From Achromobacter insuavis (GTDB lineage Bacteria; Pseudomonadota; Gammaproteobacteria; Burkholderiales; Burkholderiaceae_B), in the NCBI RefSeq assembly GCF_902859645.1, contig NZ_CADIJR010000012.1:1-64000 (forward strand): 64,000 nucleotides of DNA. The letters are read 5' to 3'. Below are positions 54,443 through 62,443 of the stretch, in pieces. The translations under genes and the position numbers were made by a program. A model generated the notes under the pieces. The model ran no database searches and was not told where the DNA came from. It was given only the letters and a program-made list of their open reading frames with translations. Each line of letters starts with the position of its first letter. Within the stretch, counting starts at the first letter, position 1.

Positions 54443-55048
54443 TTAACCGGCGGGTCGGGCCGCGGCCTTCGGTTGCGTGGCCAGCCATTGCGCCAGCTGG
54501 TCGGCGGCGTCGTCGGTGGCTTGGCGCAGGGCGGCCACGCCGCCCGCGGCGTCCTGCGTGGGCGCGGGCGCCCGCGTCGCGATGCGCAGCTGGCCGACCA
54601 CGGCACGGCCGTTCAGCAGCACCGCCTGCAGCAGCACACGGCCCTCGCTGGCCGACCCGTCGGGCGTGAACACCTGCTCGAACTGCGACAGGTAGACCTG
54701 CACCTGCGGCGTCTGGCCGTTGGCGCGGTCGGCCAGCACCGGCCCCTGGCGCGACAGACGCTCGAGCAGGCGCTGGCGCACCAGGTCGGACGGCGACGAG
54801 GCCCAGCGGTAGGTGGCATAGGATTGTGGCGCGGCGCTGTCGCCGACGCGCCAGATCACGCCGGTGCCGGACAGCGCCGGCACCGCCGAGAACGTCAGCG
54901 CGATGGGCTCGCGCGCCGGCAGCTGCGGCGCCGGCCGGGCGTCCAGGCCCAGATCGAATACGGCCGGCGGCGCGCCGACGCGGCCCACGCCGCAACCGGC
55001 CAGCGCCAGGGTCAGGATCAGGATCAGGATCGCGCTACGCATCTTCAT
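54443..55048 (-). CDS. PqiC/ABC-transport auxiliary lipoprotein
   Basis: 201 residues. Lipoprotein signal with lipobox LALAGCGVG (Cys about 19), then the ABC_trans_aux domain (PAVFDLGLDARPAP, VYLSQFEQVF, LRIATRAPAP). Such lipoproteins sit at the outer membrane and join MlaD/PqiB-type rings. Its ATG overlaps the mlaD-type stop as ATGA; it is the last gene of the lipid transport operon. Confidence 0.86.
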   Translation of the reverse strand: MKMRSAILILILTLALAGCGVGRVGAPPAVFDLGLDARPAPQLPAREPIALTFSAVPALSGTGVIWRVGDSAAPQSYATYRWASSPSDLVRQRLLERLSRQGPVLADRANGQTPQVQVYLSQFEQVFTPDGSASEGRVLLQAVLLNGRAVVGQLRIATRAPAPTQDAAGGVAALRQATDDAADQLAQWLATQPKAAARPAG

Positions 55049-56001
55049 TTCGGCTGTCTCCCAAAACCGGCGAAGCCGGCCTCGCCCGGCCCGGGCGCCG
55101 CCGGCGCCGGCCCGAACAATAACGATTGCGGCGTGTTGTCCACGCGGCGCAGGGTGTAGGTGGCGCCGCGCGCGGCCTCGGTGACGCTGGCCGCCATGCC
55201 GGTGATGGCCGGCAGCGTCTCGTTGTCCAGGCGCGAGGCGGCATAGGCGATGTCGCTGAGGCTGCGCGTGGCCATGGCCAGCGCGCCGTCGGGCGCGTTC
55301 AGGCGCGCCAGCGACTGCCGCGCCTGTTGCGCCAGATCCGCCACTTCGCGCGCGGCGCGGTCCGCCTGGCGCGAGGTGCTGCCCAGCGACTCGACCAGCG
55401 GCCCCAGCTTGGCCAGGGTCGGCGCCAGGTCGCGGCTGGCCTCTTTCAACGACTGGGTGATGTCAGTGGCGTTCTGCAGGCTGGCGGTCAGCGCCTGCAC
55501 GTTCTGTTCGCTCAGCAGGCGGCGCAGCTGCTCGGTGGCGTCTTCGACGTTGGAAATCAGCCGTCCGCCGCGCTGCTCGATGCGGTCCAGGAAGCCCGGA
55601 CGCAGCGGAATCGCCGCGGGATTGGCCTCGGTCGACGCCAGCCGCTTGAACGAACTGCCGTCGTCGCGCAGTTCGACGTTGGCCATGCCGGTCACGCCCT
55701 GCACGCCCAGTTCGGCCCAGGTCGACTCGGTGATCGGCGTGTTCGGCGCCACGCCGATGCGGATGCGCACCTGGCCCGGCTTGTCGGGGTTGAGCGCCAG
55801 CGACTGCACCTTGCCCACCGGCACCCCCTGGTAGCGCACGGTCGACTGCGGATTGAGCCCGCTGACGGCGGTCGCCGAGATGATTTCATAGGTTTGCAGT
55901 TTGGTCCGGTCGCGGCCGATCCAGACGGCCACCAGCGCAGCGGCGGCCAGCAGGACCAGCGTGAAGATGCCGGCCATGAGCGCGTGACTACGGTTTTCCA
56001 T
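55045..56001 (-). CDS. MlaD/MCE domain protein
   Basis: 318 residues. One N-terminal membrane anchor (ALMAGIFTLVLLAAAALVAV), an MCE domain (about 38-115: TAVSGLNPQSTVRYQGVPVG and ITESTWAELGVQGVTGMANV), then a long helical tail (about 140-300) predicted to form a periplasmic needle or ring extension. It is longer than E. coli MlaD (183 residues). Works with the permease and ATPase encoded just upstream to move phospholipids between membranes. Confidence 0.9.
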   Translation of the reverse strand: MENRSHALMAGIFTLVLLAAAALVAVWIGRDRTKLQTYEIISATAVSGLNPQSTVRYQGVPVGKVQSLALNPDKPGQVRIRIGVAPNTPITESTWAELGVQGVTGMANVELRDDGSSFKRLASTEANPAAIPLRPGFLDRIEQRGGRLISNVEDATEQLRRLLSEQNVQALTASLQNATDITQSLKEASRDLAPTLAKLGPLVESLGSTSRQADRAAREVADLAQQARQSLARLNAPDGALAMATRSLSDIAYAASRLDNETLPAITGMAASVTEAARGATYTLRRVDNTPQSLLFGPAPAAPGPGEAGFAGFGRQPK

Positions 56002-56827
56002 GATGCGTTCCCTTCGGCGCCATGTCCCCGAGCGCGCGCAAGCCGCGCTCGCCCAGGAAGAATGTATGTATGAACGGGTGGTCGACCTTCAGCACTTCCG
56101 GCACCGTGTCGCAAACGATCACCCGCTTGTCCGCCAGCACGGCGACACGAGTGGCCAGCGCGAGCAGCGTGTCCAGATCGTGCGTCACCATGACGACGGT
56201 AAAGCCCAACTGCCGGTGCAGGCTGCGCACCAGGTCCACGAATTCGTCCGAACGCAGCGGATCCAGGCCCGCCGTGGGTTCGTCCAGGAACACCAGTTCC
56301 GGGTCCAGCGACAGCGCGCGCGCCAGCGCCACGCGCTTGATCATGCCGCCGGACAGGTCGGACGGCCGCTTGTCGGCATCCTGCGCCGACAGGCCGACCA
56401 TCGCCAGGCGGCACATCACCACATCGTGCACCAGGTCCTCCGGCACCGTGCGCAGCTCGCGCAGCGGCAGCGCGACGTTGTCGTACACCGACAGCGCCGA
56501 AAACAGCGCGCCCGCCTGGAACAGCATGCCCCAGCGGTACGACAGGCGCCGGCGTTCGCTCGGCGTCAGTTCCGACAACGTGCTGCCCAGCACCCGGATG
56601 GTGCCGGCCGCCGGCCGGTCCAGCCCGATGATCTGCCGCAGCAGCACCGTCTTGCCCGTGCCCGACCCTCCCACCAGCACCAGGATCTCGCCCGGAAAGA
56701 CGGTCAAGTCCAGATTGTCGTGCACCACGTGGTCGCCGAAGGCGGTCCGCAGGCCGCGCACGGTGATGACCGGGGCGACCGTGACGTGCTCTTCGGTGAA
56801 CAGGCGTTGTTGCTCGGCGCCGGCCAT
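55988..56827 (-). CDS. MlaF-type ABC ATPase
   Basis: 279 residues: Walker A LVGGSGTGKTVLLRQI, signature PSDLSGGMIKRVALARAL, Walker B LVFLDEPTAGLDP and H-loop MVTHDLDTL. The GGMIKR signature variant is characteristic of Mla/Mce ATPases. Starts with a one-base overlap with the permease stop (TGATG) and overlaps the mlaD-type gene by 14 bp. Confidence 0.92.
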   Translation of the reverse strand: MAGAEQQRLFTEEHVTVAPVITVRGLRTAFGDHVVHDNLDLTVFPGEILVLVGGSGTGKTVLLRQIIGLDRPAAGTIRVLGSTLSELTPSERRRLSYRWGMLFQAGALFSALSVYDNVALPLRELRTVPEDLVHDVVMCRLAMVGLSAQDADKRPSDLSGGMIKRVALARALSLDPELVFLDEPTAGLDPLRSDEFVDLVRSLHRQLGFTVVMVTHDLDTLLALATRVAVLADKRVIVCDTVPEVLKVDHPFIHTFFLGERGLRALGDMAPKGTHHGKP

Positions 56828-57960
56828 CAGATGCCCACCGAACTGAAAATGACCGCGTACAGCGCGTCCAGCAGGATCACCCCGGTGATCGAGGTGACCA
56901 CGGAGGTGGTGGTGCCGCGCCCCAGGCTTTCCGTATTGGGCTGGATGCGCAGGCCGAAATGGCAGGCGATCAGCGCGATCAGGATGCCGAAGGTCACGCC
57001 CTTCAGGATGCCGATCCAGTAATTGGTCAGGGAAATGGCGTCGGGCAGCGACTGCAGGAACCATTGCGCCGACACCCCCAACTGCACCTGCGCGGCCAGC
57101 ATCCCGCCCAGGATCGCCATGGCGTCGGTCCACAGCACCAGCAGCGGCATGGTCACGGCCAGCGCCACCACCCGCGGCAGGATCAGCCGCTGGCCATGCG
57201 AAATGCCCATCACCAGCATCGCGTCCAGTTCCTGCGTGACCCGCATGACGCCGATCTGCGCGGTGATGGCCGACCCCGAGCGGCCCGCCACCAGGATGGC
57301 CGCCAGCACCGGTCCCAGCTCGCGCACGATCGACACGCCGAGCAGCCGCACGATGAAGCGGTCGGCGCCGATCATCTGCAACTGCTGGGCGGACAGGTAC
57401 GACAGCACCACGCCGATCAGGAAGCCCACCAGCGCGGTGATGCCCAGCGCCTGCGCCCCCGTGCGGTAGACCTGGGCCGAGATCTCGCGCCACGGGCCGC
57501 GCGACGGGCGCCGCAGCATGCCGAACAGGTCCAGGATCAGTTGCCCCAGCATGATCAGCAGCGCGCGGCCGTTCTCGGCCGCCTGCAGCACGGCATCGCC
57601 CACGGCGCGCAGCCAGCCCCACGAGGGCTCGGGACGCGGCGGCGCCTGCTTGCCGCCCTTGTTCGTCGCCAGGGCGGTGAACACATCCTGCTGGCCGGCC
57701 GACCAGCGCACGCGCTCGGGCAGCTTTTCATCCCAGGCCTGCCAGATCAGCAGTGCGCCGATGGTGTCGAGGCGGCTGATGCCCTGCAGGTCCCAGCGCA
57801 CGCCGGCGGCGGCGGCCTTGGCCATGGCCGCGCGGCGACGCTCGACCTCGCCCGGCTCGGCCAGCGCCAGCACGCTCCAGTCGCCCCCGACGTGACACAC
57901 GCCCGCTTCCTGGCGGAAGGGCGCGGCGGCGGTGGACGCGGACGGGGCGGAATGCGGCAT
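56827..57960 (-). CDS. MlaE-type permease with N-terminal STAS domain
   Basis: 377 residues. Residues 1-90 form a STAS-like domain (GVRWDLQGISRLDTIGALLI); the rest is the MlaE permease with five membrane segments and the hallmark ILVAGRSGSAITAQIGVMRVT. STAS-MlaE fusions occur in many Burkholderiales, replacing a separate MlaB. The ATG at 57960 is the likely start, but no Shine-Dalgarno is seen; an open frame continues 17 codons upstream. First gene of the lipid transport operon, divergent from birA. Confidence 0.88.
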   Translation of the reverse strand: MPHSAPSASTAAAPFRQEAGVCHVGGDWSVLALAEPGEVERRRAAMAKAAAAGVRWDLQGISRLDTIGALLIWQAWDEKLPERVRWSAGQQDVFTALATNKGGKQAPPRPEPSWGWLRAVGDAVLQAAENGRALLIMLGQLILDLFGMLRRPSRGPWREISAQVYRTGAQALGITALVGFLIGVVLSYLSAQQLQMIGADRFIVRLLGVSIVRELGPVLAAILVAGRSGSAITAQIGVMRVTQELDAMLVMGISHGQRLILPRVVALAVTMPLLVLWTDAMAILGGMLAAQVQLGVSAQWFLQSLPDAISLTNYWIGILKGVTFGILIALIACHFGLRIQPNTESLGRGTTTSVVTSITGVILLDALYAVIFSSVGI

Positions 57961-58042
57961 GAATGCAGGGTCGCAATGCAAAATGTATCGCCCATCATAT
58001 ACGCTGCGCACGACGCGGCGCGAACGCGGCCCGCGCGTGCCC

Positions 58043-58048
58043 TACAAT
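58043..58048 (+). promoter_or_regulatory. -10 element adjacent to the birA start
   Basis: TACAAT ends 7 bases before the birA ATG, with no ribosome site in between. Transcription would begin at or just before the ATG, giving a leaderless message. The -35 region is poor. Confidence 0.5.
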
Positions 58049-58055
58049 CGGCGCC

Positions 58056-58910
58056 ATGTCCGCTCAAGTCCGCCCCACCGACCTGCCCGCGCCCGACGAT
58101 CTCGCGCGGATGCTGGGTTCACGCCTGCCCGCTTTCCAAGATGTCGCCTGGACGTCCAGCACCGGCTCCACCAACGCCGACCTGCTGGCCCGCGCCCGCG
58201 CCGGCGCCGGCGCCGGCAAGCCCTGGCTGCTGGGCACCCATCTGCAGGAAACGGGCCGCGGCCGCGCCGGCCGCCCCTGGCAGAACCGGGTGGGCGCGGC
58301 GCTGATGTTCTCGTGCGCCTTCGACGTGCACCTGCCGGCCGCCCAGTTGCCGGCGCTGTCGCCGCTGGCCGGCCTGGCCGCCTGCGAGGCGCTGCGCGCC
58401 GTGGCCGGCCCGGGCGCCGAGGGCCTCTGCATGAAATGGCCCAACGACGTGCAATGGCACGACGCCAAGCTGGCCGGCGTGCTGGTCGAAACCACCCGCA
58501 ACCCGGGCGGCCGCGAGACCGGCTACACCGTCGTCATCGGCATGGGCGTCAATCTGGTCGATGCCGGCGCGCTGTCGCAGGCGCTGGGCCGCCAGGTCGC
58601 CGACTGGGCCTGTGTCACCGAACACGCGCCGGGCCATGCCGCCACCGCCGCGGACCTGGTCTGCGCCGCGGCGACCGCCTGGCACGAGGCCGTGCGGACG
58701 CTGGAGCGCGAAGGTTTCGCCGCCTTTTCCAGGCGCTTCGACCAGGTCGACGCGCTGGCCGGCCGCCCGGTCAACGTGCTGGACAAGGGCGACGTGGTCC
58801 TCAGCGGCACCGCCTGCGGCGTCGACGGCCAGGGCCGCCTGCTGGTGCAAACGCCCCAGGGCGCCATGCCGATCTCGGTCGGTGAAATCTCGATTCGACG
58901 CCAAGCATGA
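58056..58910 (+). CDS. birA: Biotin-[acetyl-CoA-carboxylase] ligase, no repressor domain
   Basis: 284 residues. The ligase core shows [15 protein letters not shown], the biotinyl-AMP loop [34 protein letters not shown] and a C-terminal SH3-like domain. The N-terminal helix-turn-helix of E. coli BirA is absent, so it attaches biotin but does not repress biotin genes. Its stop overlaps the coaX start (ATGA). The open frame upstream of 58056 is not family-like. Confidence 0.93.
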   Translation: MSAQVRPTDLPAPDDLARMLGSRLPAFQDVAWTSSTGSTNADLLARARAGAGAGKPWLLGTHLQETGRGRAGRPWQNRVGAALMFSCAFDVHLPAAQLPALSPLAGLAACEALRAVAGPGAEGLCMKWPNDVQWHDAKLAGVLVETTRNPGGRETGYTVVIGMGVNLVDAGALSQALGRQVADWACVTEHAPGHAATAADLVCAAATAWHEAVRTLEREGFAAFSRRFDQVDALAGRPVNVLDKGDVVLSGTACGVDGQGRLLVQTPQGAMPISVGEISIRRQA

Positions 58911-59713
58911 TCATCCTCATCGATTCCGGCAACAGCCGCCTCAAAGTGGGCTGGCTGGACCCCAGCAGCCCGGACATGCCGCGCGAGCCGGCCGCCGTCG
59001 CCTTCGACGGCCTGGACCTGGACGCCCTGGACCGCTGGCTCGCCGCCCTGCCGCAACGGCCATCGCGCGCGCTGGGCGTGAACGTGGCCGGCGCCGAGCG
59101 CGGCGCCGCGATCTCGGCCATCCTGCAGCGTCATGGCTGCGCGGTGACCTGGGCCACCTCGCAGGCCACCTCCCTGGGGCTGGTCAACCACTACAAGACG
59201 CCGTCGCAGCTGGGCGCGGACCGCTGGGCCTCGCTGCTGGGCGTGCTGTCGCGCCTGCCCGGCGCCCATCCGCCCTTCCTGCTGGCCAGCTTCGGCACCG
59301 CCACCACCATCGACACCGTGGGACCGGACAACGTCTTCGCCGGCGGCCTGATCCTGCCGGGCCCGGCGATGATGCGCAACGCGCTGGCCCACGGCACGGC
59401 CAACCTGCCGATCGCGGACGGCCAGGTGGTGCCCTACCCCACCGACACGCACGAGGCCATCGCCTCCGGCATCGCCGCCGCGCAGGCCGGCGCGGTGGTG
59501 CGCCAGTGGCTCGCCGGCCGCCAGCGCTACGGGCAGACGCCGCAGATCTTCGCCGCCGGCGGCGGCTGGCCCGAGGTGCACTCGGAAATCGAACGCCTGC
59601 TGGCCGATGCCGGCGGCGCATTCGGCGCCGCGCCGGTGCCGATCTACCTGAACCACCCGGTTCTGGACGGGCTGGCCGCCGTTGCGCGCGCCAACCTGGC
59701 AGCGAACGCCTGA
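58907..59713 (+). CDS. coaX: Type III pantothenate kinase (Baf)
   Basis: 268 residues of the ASKHA fold: [17 protein letters not shown] (phosphate loop), [13 protein letters not shown], and [24 protein letters not shown] with the catalytic Asp. Catalyses the first step of coenzyme A synthesis and is not inhibited by CoA. In Bordetella pertussis the gene was named baf, Bvg accessory factor, and also lies directly after birA. Translationally coupled to birA by a four-base overlap. Confidence 0.94.
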   Translation: MIILIDSGNSRLKVGWLDPSSPDMPREPAAVAFDGLDLDALDRWLAALPQRPSRALGVNVAGAERGAAISAILQRHGCAVTWATSQATSLGLVNHYKTPSQLGADRWASLLGVLSRLPGAHPPFLLASFGTATTIDTVGPDNVFAGGLILPGPAMMRNALAHGTANLPIADGQVVPYPTDTHEAIASGIAAAQAGAVVRQWLAGRQRYGQTPQIFAAGGGWPEVHSEIERLLADAGGAFGAAPVPIYLNHPVLDGLAAVARANLAANA

Positions 59714-59725
59714 CGGGGCCGCGGC

Positions 59726-59890
59726 ATGCGAGTGCTCTTCATCCTGATCCTGCTGGCCAACCTGGGCGTCTACGCGCTCGGCCAGGGCTGGCTGGGCGTG
59801 CGCCCGGAAGACGAGGGGCGCGATCCGCGCCGTTTCAGCCAGGAACTGAACCCCGGCGCGGTCACGCTGGTGCCGCGCAAGCCTGCCTGA
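59726..59890 (+). CDS. Short membrane-anchored ORF, SPOR-protein N-terminus without the SPOR domain
   Basis: 54 codons, starting 12 bp after coaX. Residues 2-20 are a membrane helix (RVLFILILLANLGVYALGQG); the remainder is polar and ends GAVTLVPRKPA. In many Burkholderiales coaX is followed by a gene whose product has just this beginning (a helix with LLLLAN, then acidic linker and a QxxP-type segment) and goes on to a C-terminal peptidoglycan-binding SPOR domain. Here a stop follows directly and no SPOR domain remains. It may be a natural short form or a remnant. Codon use looks like a real gene. Confidence 0.6.
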   Translation: MRVLFILILLANLGVYALGQGWLGVRPEDEGRDPRRFSQELNPGAVTLVPRKPA

Positions 59891-59911
59891 CGGCCTGACA
59901 GGCCGCCAGCC

Positions 59912-61240
59912 TCAGCGCAGCCAGGGCGCCAGCGCTTCCATCGTCCGCGCCGTGGCGCCGGCATGGCTGGCGAACCAGGCGCGCGCCGCGTCGCCGGCCG
60001 CCTGCCTGGCGGCGGGATCCGCCACCAGCGCCAGCGCGGCCGTCACGGCCTGCTCCGGATCCGGCTGGCGCTGCGCCGCGCCGGCCTCGATGGCATCGCT
60101 GGCGGCCTGCTGGAAGTTGAACGTGTGCGGCCCGACGATGACCGGCACCCCGGCGGCGCAGGCCTCGATCAGGTTCTGGCCGCCCAGCGGCGCGAAACTC
60201 CCCGCCACCACCGCCACGTCCGCGGCGGCGTAATAGAACGCCATTTCACCCAGGGTATCGCCCAGCAGCACCACCGTCTCCGGGCCGGGTTCCTGTCCCG
60301 ATGACCGTCGCACGTGGGCCAGGCCGGCCTGCGCCAGCAGCGCGGCGGCCTCGTCGAAACGCTGTGGATGGCGCGGAATCAGCAGGAACAGCGGCCCGCC
60401 GGGCGTGGCGTGGCGCTTGAGGGCGTCGATGAACGGCGCATCCTCGCCCTCGCGCGTGCTCGCCACGGCGATCACCGGACGACCCAGTCGGGCGCGCCAG
60501 GCCTGTCCCGCCTCGACCTGGGCCGCGGGCAGTGACAGATCGAACTTCAGATTGCCGGACACGGAGGGACGCGGCGCACCGGCCCGGGCCAGCCGGCCGG
60601 CATCCGGCGCCGTCTGCGCCAGCACCAGGTCCAGCCCCGCCAGCGCCTCGCGCATCACCCCGCCCATGCGGCCAGCCTGCCGCAGCGACGATTCCGAGAA
60701 CCGCGCGCTCACCAGCGCCATCGGCAGCTTCGCGCGCCGCGCCGCGGCCAGCAGGTTGGGCCAGATCTCACGCTCGATCAGGATGCCGCAACGGGGCGCG
60801 GCGGCGGCCAGGAAACGCCGCGTGGCGCCGGGAAAATCGTAGGGCAGCCAGGCCTGGCGCAATTGGCCGCGGGCGATGGCGTCCGCGAACAGGCGCGCGC
60901 CCTCGGCCCGGCCGGTGGCGGTGATGTGAGTCAGCAGCACCGGCAGGCCGCGATCCAGCAGGGCCTGCAGCAGTGGCTGCGCGGCGCGGGTCTCGCCCAG
61001 GCTGACGGCGTGGACCCAGACCGGGGCTTGCGCGGTTTCGGCGGCCGCTGTCGCGCCACCGGCCTCGGCCCGACCTGACGCGGCCCGGCCTAGCGCGGCC
61101 CGGCCTGACGCGGCCCGACCAAACCGCTCCGGCGAGAAGATCTGCCATTCGCCGCCGGCGCGCTTGGCGCGGCGGGCCATCCACAGCCAGATCAGGGGGG
61201 CCAGCGCCCGCAACCCCAGGGTGTAGACGGCGCGATTCAT
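59912..61240 (-). CDS. waaA: 3-deoxy-D-manno-octulosonic acid transferase
   Basis: 442 residues; adds Kdo to lipid A precursor at the inner membrane. N-terminal anchor, then the acceptor domain with VHAVSLGETRAAQPLLQAL (catalytic Glu), IEREIWPNLLAAARRAKLP, and donor-domain motifs SGNLKFDL, RHPQRFDEAA and SFAPLGGQNLIEACAAGVP. Residues about 40-62 carry an added Gly-Arg-Ala-rich repeat coded by a 15-bp tandem repeat; this segment is not in the usual family alignment. One base separates it from the waaC stop. Confidence 0.94.
   Translation of the reverse strand: MNRAVYTLGLRALAPLIWLWMARRAKRAGGEWQIFSPERFGRAASGRAALGRAASGRAEAGGATAAAETAQAPVWVHAVSLGETRAAQPLLQALLDRGLPVLLTHITATGRAEGARLFADAIARGQLRQAWLPYDFPGATRRFLAAAAPRCGILIEREIWPNLLAAARRAKLPMALVSARFSESSLRQAGRMGGVMREALAGLDLVLAQTAPDAGRLARAGAPRPSVSGNLKFDLSLPAAQVEAGQAWRARLGRPVIAVASTREGEDAPFIDALKRHATPGGPLFLLIPRHPQRFDEAAALLAQAGLAHVRRSSGQEPGPETVVLLGDTLGEMAFYYAAADVAVVAGSFAPLGGQNLIEACAAGVPVIVGPHTFNFQQAASDAIEAGAAQRQPDPEQAVTAALALVADPAARQAAGDAARAWFASHAGATARTMEALAPWLR
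61065..61124. repeat. 15-bp tandem repeat, four units, inside waaA
   Basis: Four units of about GCGGCCCGGCCTGAC follow one another (61065, 61080, 61095, 61110); units 2 and 3 differ at two bases. Because 15 is a multiple of three, gain or loss of a unit keeps the waaA frame and changes a five-residue block. Confidence 0.75.
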
Positions 61241-61241
61241 A

Positions 61242-62279
61242 TCACTGTGCCGCCAGCGCCTGCTCCAACGAAGCCATCACGGCCTCGCGTGAAGGCGAAG
61301 CGCCGCGATCGCCGAGGCTGGCCGTATAGTTGGAGCCAACCAACGGGGTACGAACAGGCGTGGACGCACGATAGATACCTATGGTCGGTCGGCCAAGGGC
61401 GGCCGAGAGGTGGGTCAACCCGCTGTCCAGGCCTACCATCAAGCGCGCTCCCGCCAACAGGCGAGCAACGGAGGTCAGATCCATACGTGGCATGACCTCG
61501 GTACCGTCCATGCCAGCGACCAGCAATCTGGCACGCTCGGCTTCCTGTTCGTTGCCGGCCAACAATTTCAACGTACAACCGGCATCACGCAACCGCCGGA
61601 ATACCGCCCGCCAGTCTTCTTCCGGCCATAGTTTATCGTCGCGGCTGGCCGACGGCATGATCACTGCGTAGCCACGATCATTGTCCAGATGGTGTAGTCG
61701 TGGCAAATCAGTGGCATTCAGGCCTTCGCTGCCAACTACGTGGGCGAGATCGGTGGGCTGTCCCGCCTGGCGTGCAAAAGACTGCAACCCGAAATCCGGC
61801 AGGCCGCCGTGTTGATACCCGAAGGTCAATGCCGCCAGCTTGCGTTGCCGAATGACCGCAGGCTGCCAGAACTCCACCCGGTGCCGCACGTTGTAAAACA
61901 AGGAAGCCAACGGCTCCCGGGCGGATCGCCAGTCCAAGCCGTGGCGCACACCGCGCGCCTGGCGTACCAGCCAGGCCGACTTCAGCAGGGCCTGCATATC
62001 CAGAACAATGTCGTACTGCTTGGCGCGCAACCGATCCCGCAACGCCCTGCGCTCGGACCGCACCTGCCCTGACCACCAAGCCTTGCGCCAACGGCGATGA
62101 GCAACCTTGATGACCTCTTTCACCGCCGGATGCCACAGCGGAATCTCGGCAAACGCCTCTTCGACGATCCAATCTATCTCGGCGTCGGGAACATGCCTCG
62201 CAATATCGGAAATTGCTGGCAGCATATGGACGAGATCGCCCAATGACGAGGTACGAACGAGAAGAATGCGTGTTGGCAT
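61242..62279 (-). CDS. waaC: Lipopolysaccharide heptosyltransferase I
   Basis: 345 residues, GT9 family. ILLVRTSSLGDLVHMLPAIS at the start, DIVLDMQALLKSAWLVRQAR, and donor-site GARLMVGLDSGLTHLSAALG with RPTIGIYRAS. Adds the first L,D-heptose to Kdo. Base composition is visibly less GC-rich than waaA. It is the first gene of the waaC-waaA pair; the polysaccharide locus begins 164 bp upstream. Confidence 0.92.
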   Translation of the reverse strand: MPTRILLVRTSSLGDLVHMLPAISDIARHVPDAEIDWIVEEAFAEIPLWHPAVKEVIKVAHRRWRKAWWSGQVRSERRALRDRLRAKQYDIVLDMQALLKSAWLVRQARGVRHGLDWRSAREPLASLFYNVRHRVEFWQPAVIRQRKLAALTFGYQHGGLPDFGLQSFARQAGQPTDLAHVVGSEGLNATDLPRLHHLDNDRGYAVIMPSASRDDKLWPEEDWRAVFRRLRDAGCTLKLLAGNEQEAERARLLVAGMDGTEVMPRMDLTSVARLLAGARLMVGLDSGLTHLSAALGRPTIGIYRASTPVRTPLVGSNYTASLGDRGASPSREAVMASLEQALAAQ

Positions 62280-62443
62280 CGATAAGAGCTAAAGAGATCC
62301 GGGCTGGCCCCCCCCGGGAAACTGGCCTGGCGCCGATCAATCCGAAGACGAACCAAAAGCGTAATCTCGGAATTTACAACAAACCCGTGATGCGGCATCG
62401 GCGCAACCCTGTCGGGCGGTGTAATACCCCCCAGGCCACGGTA

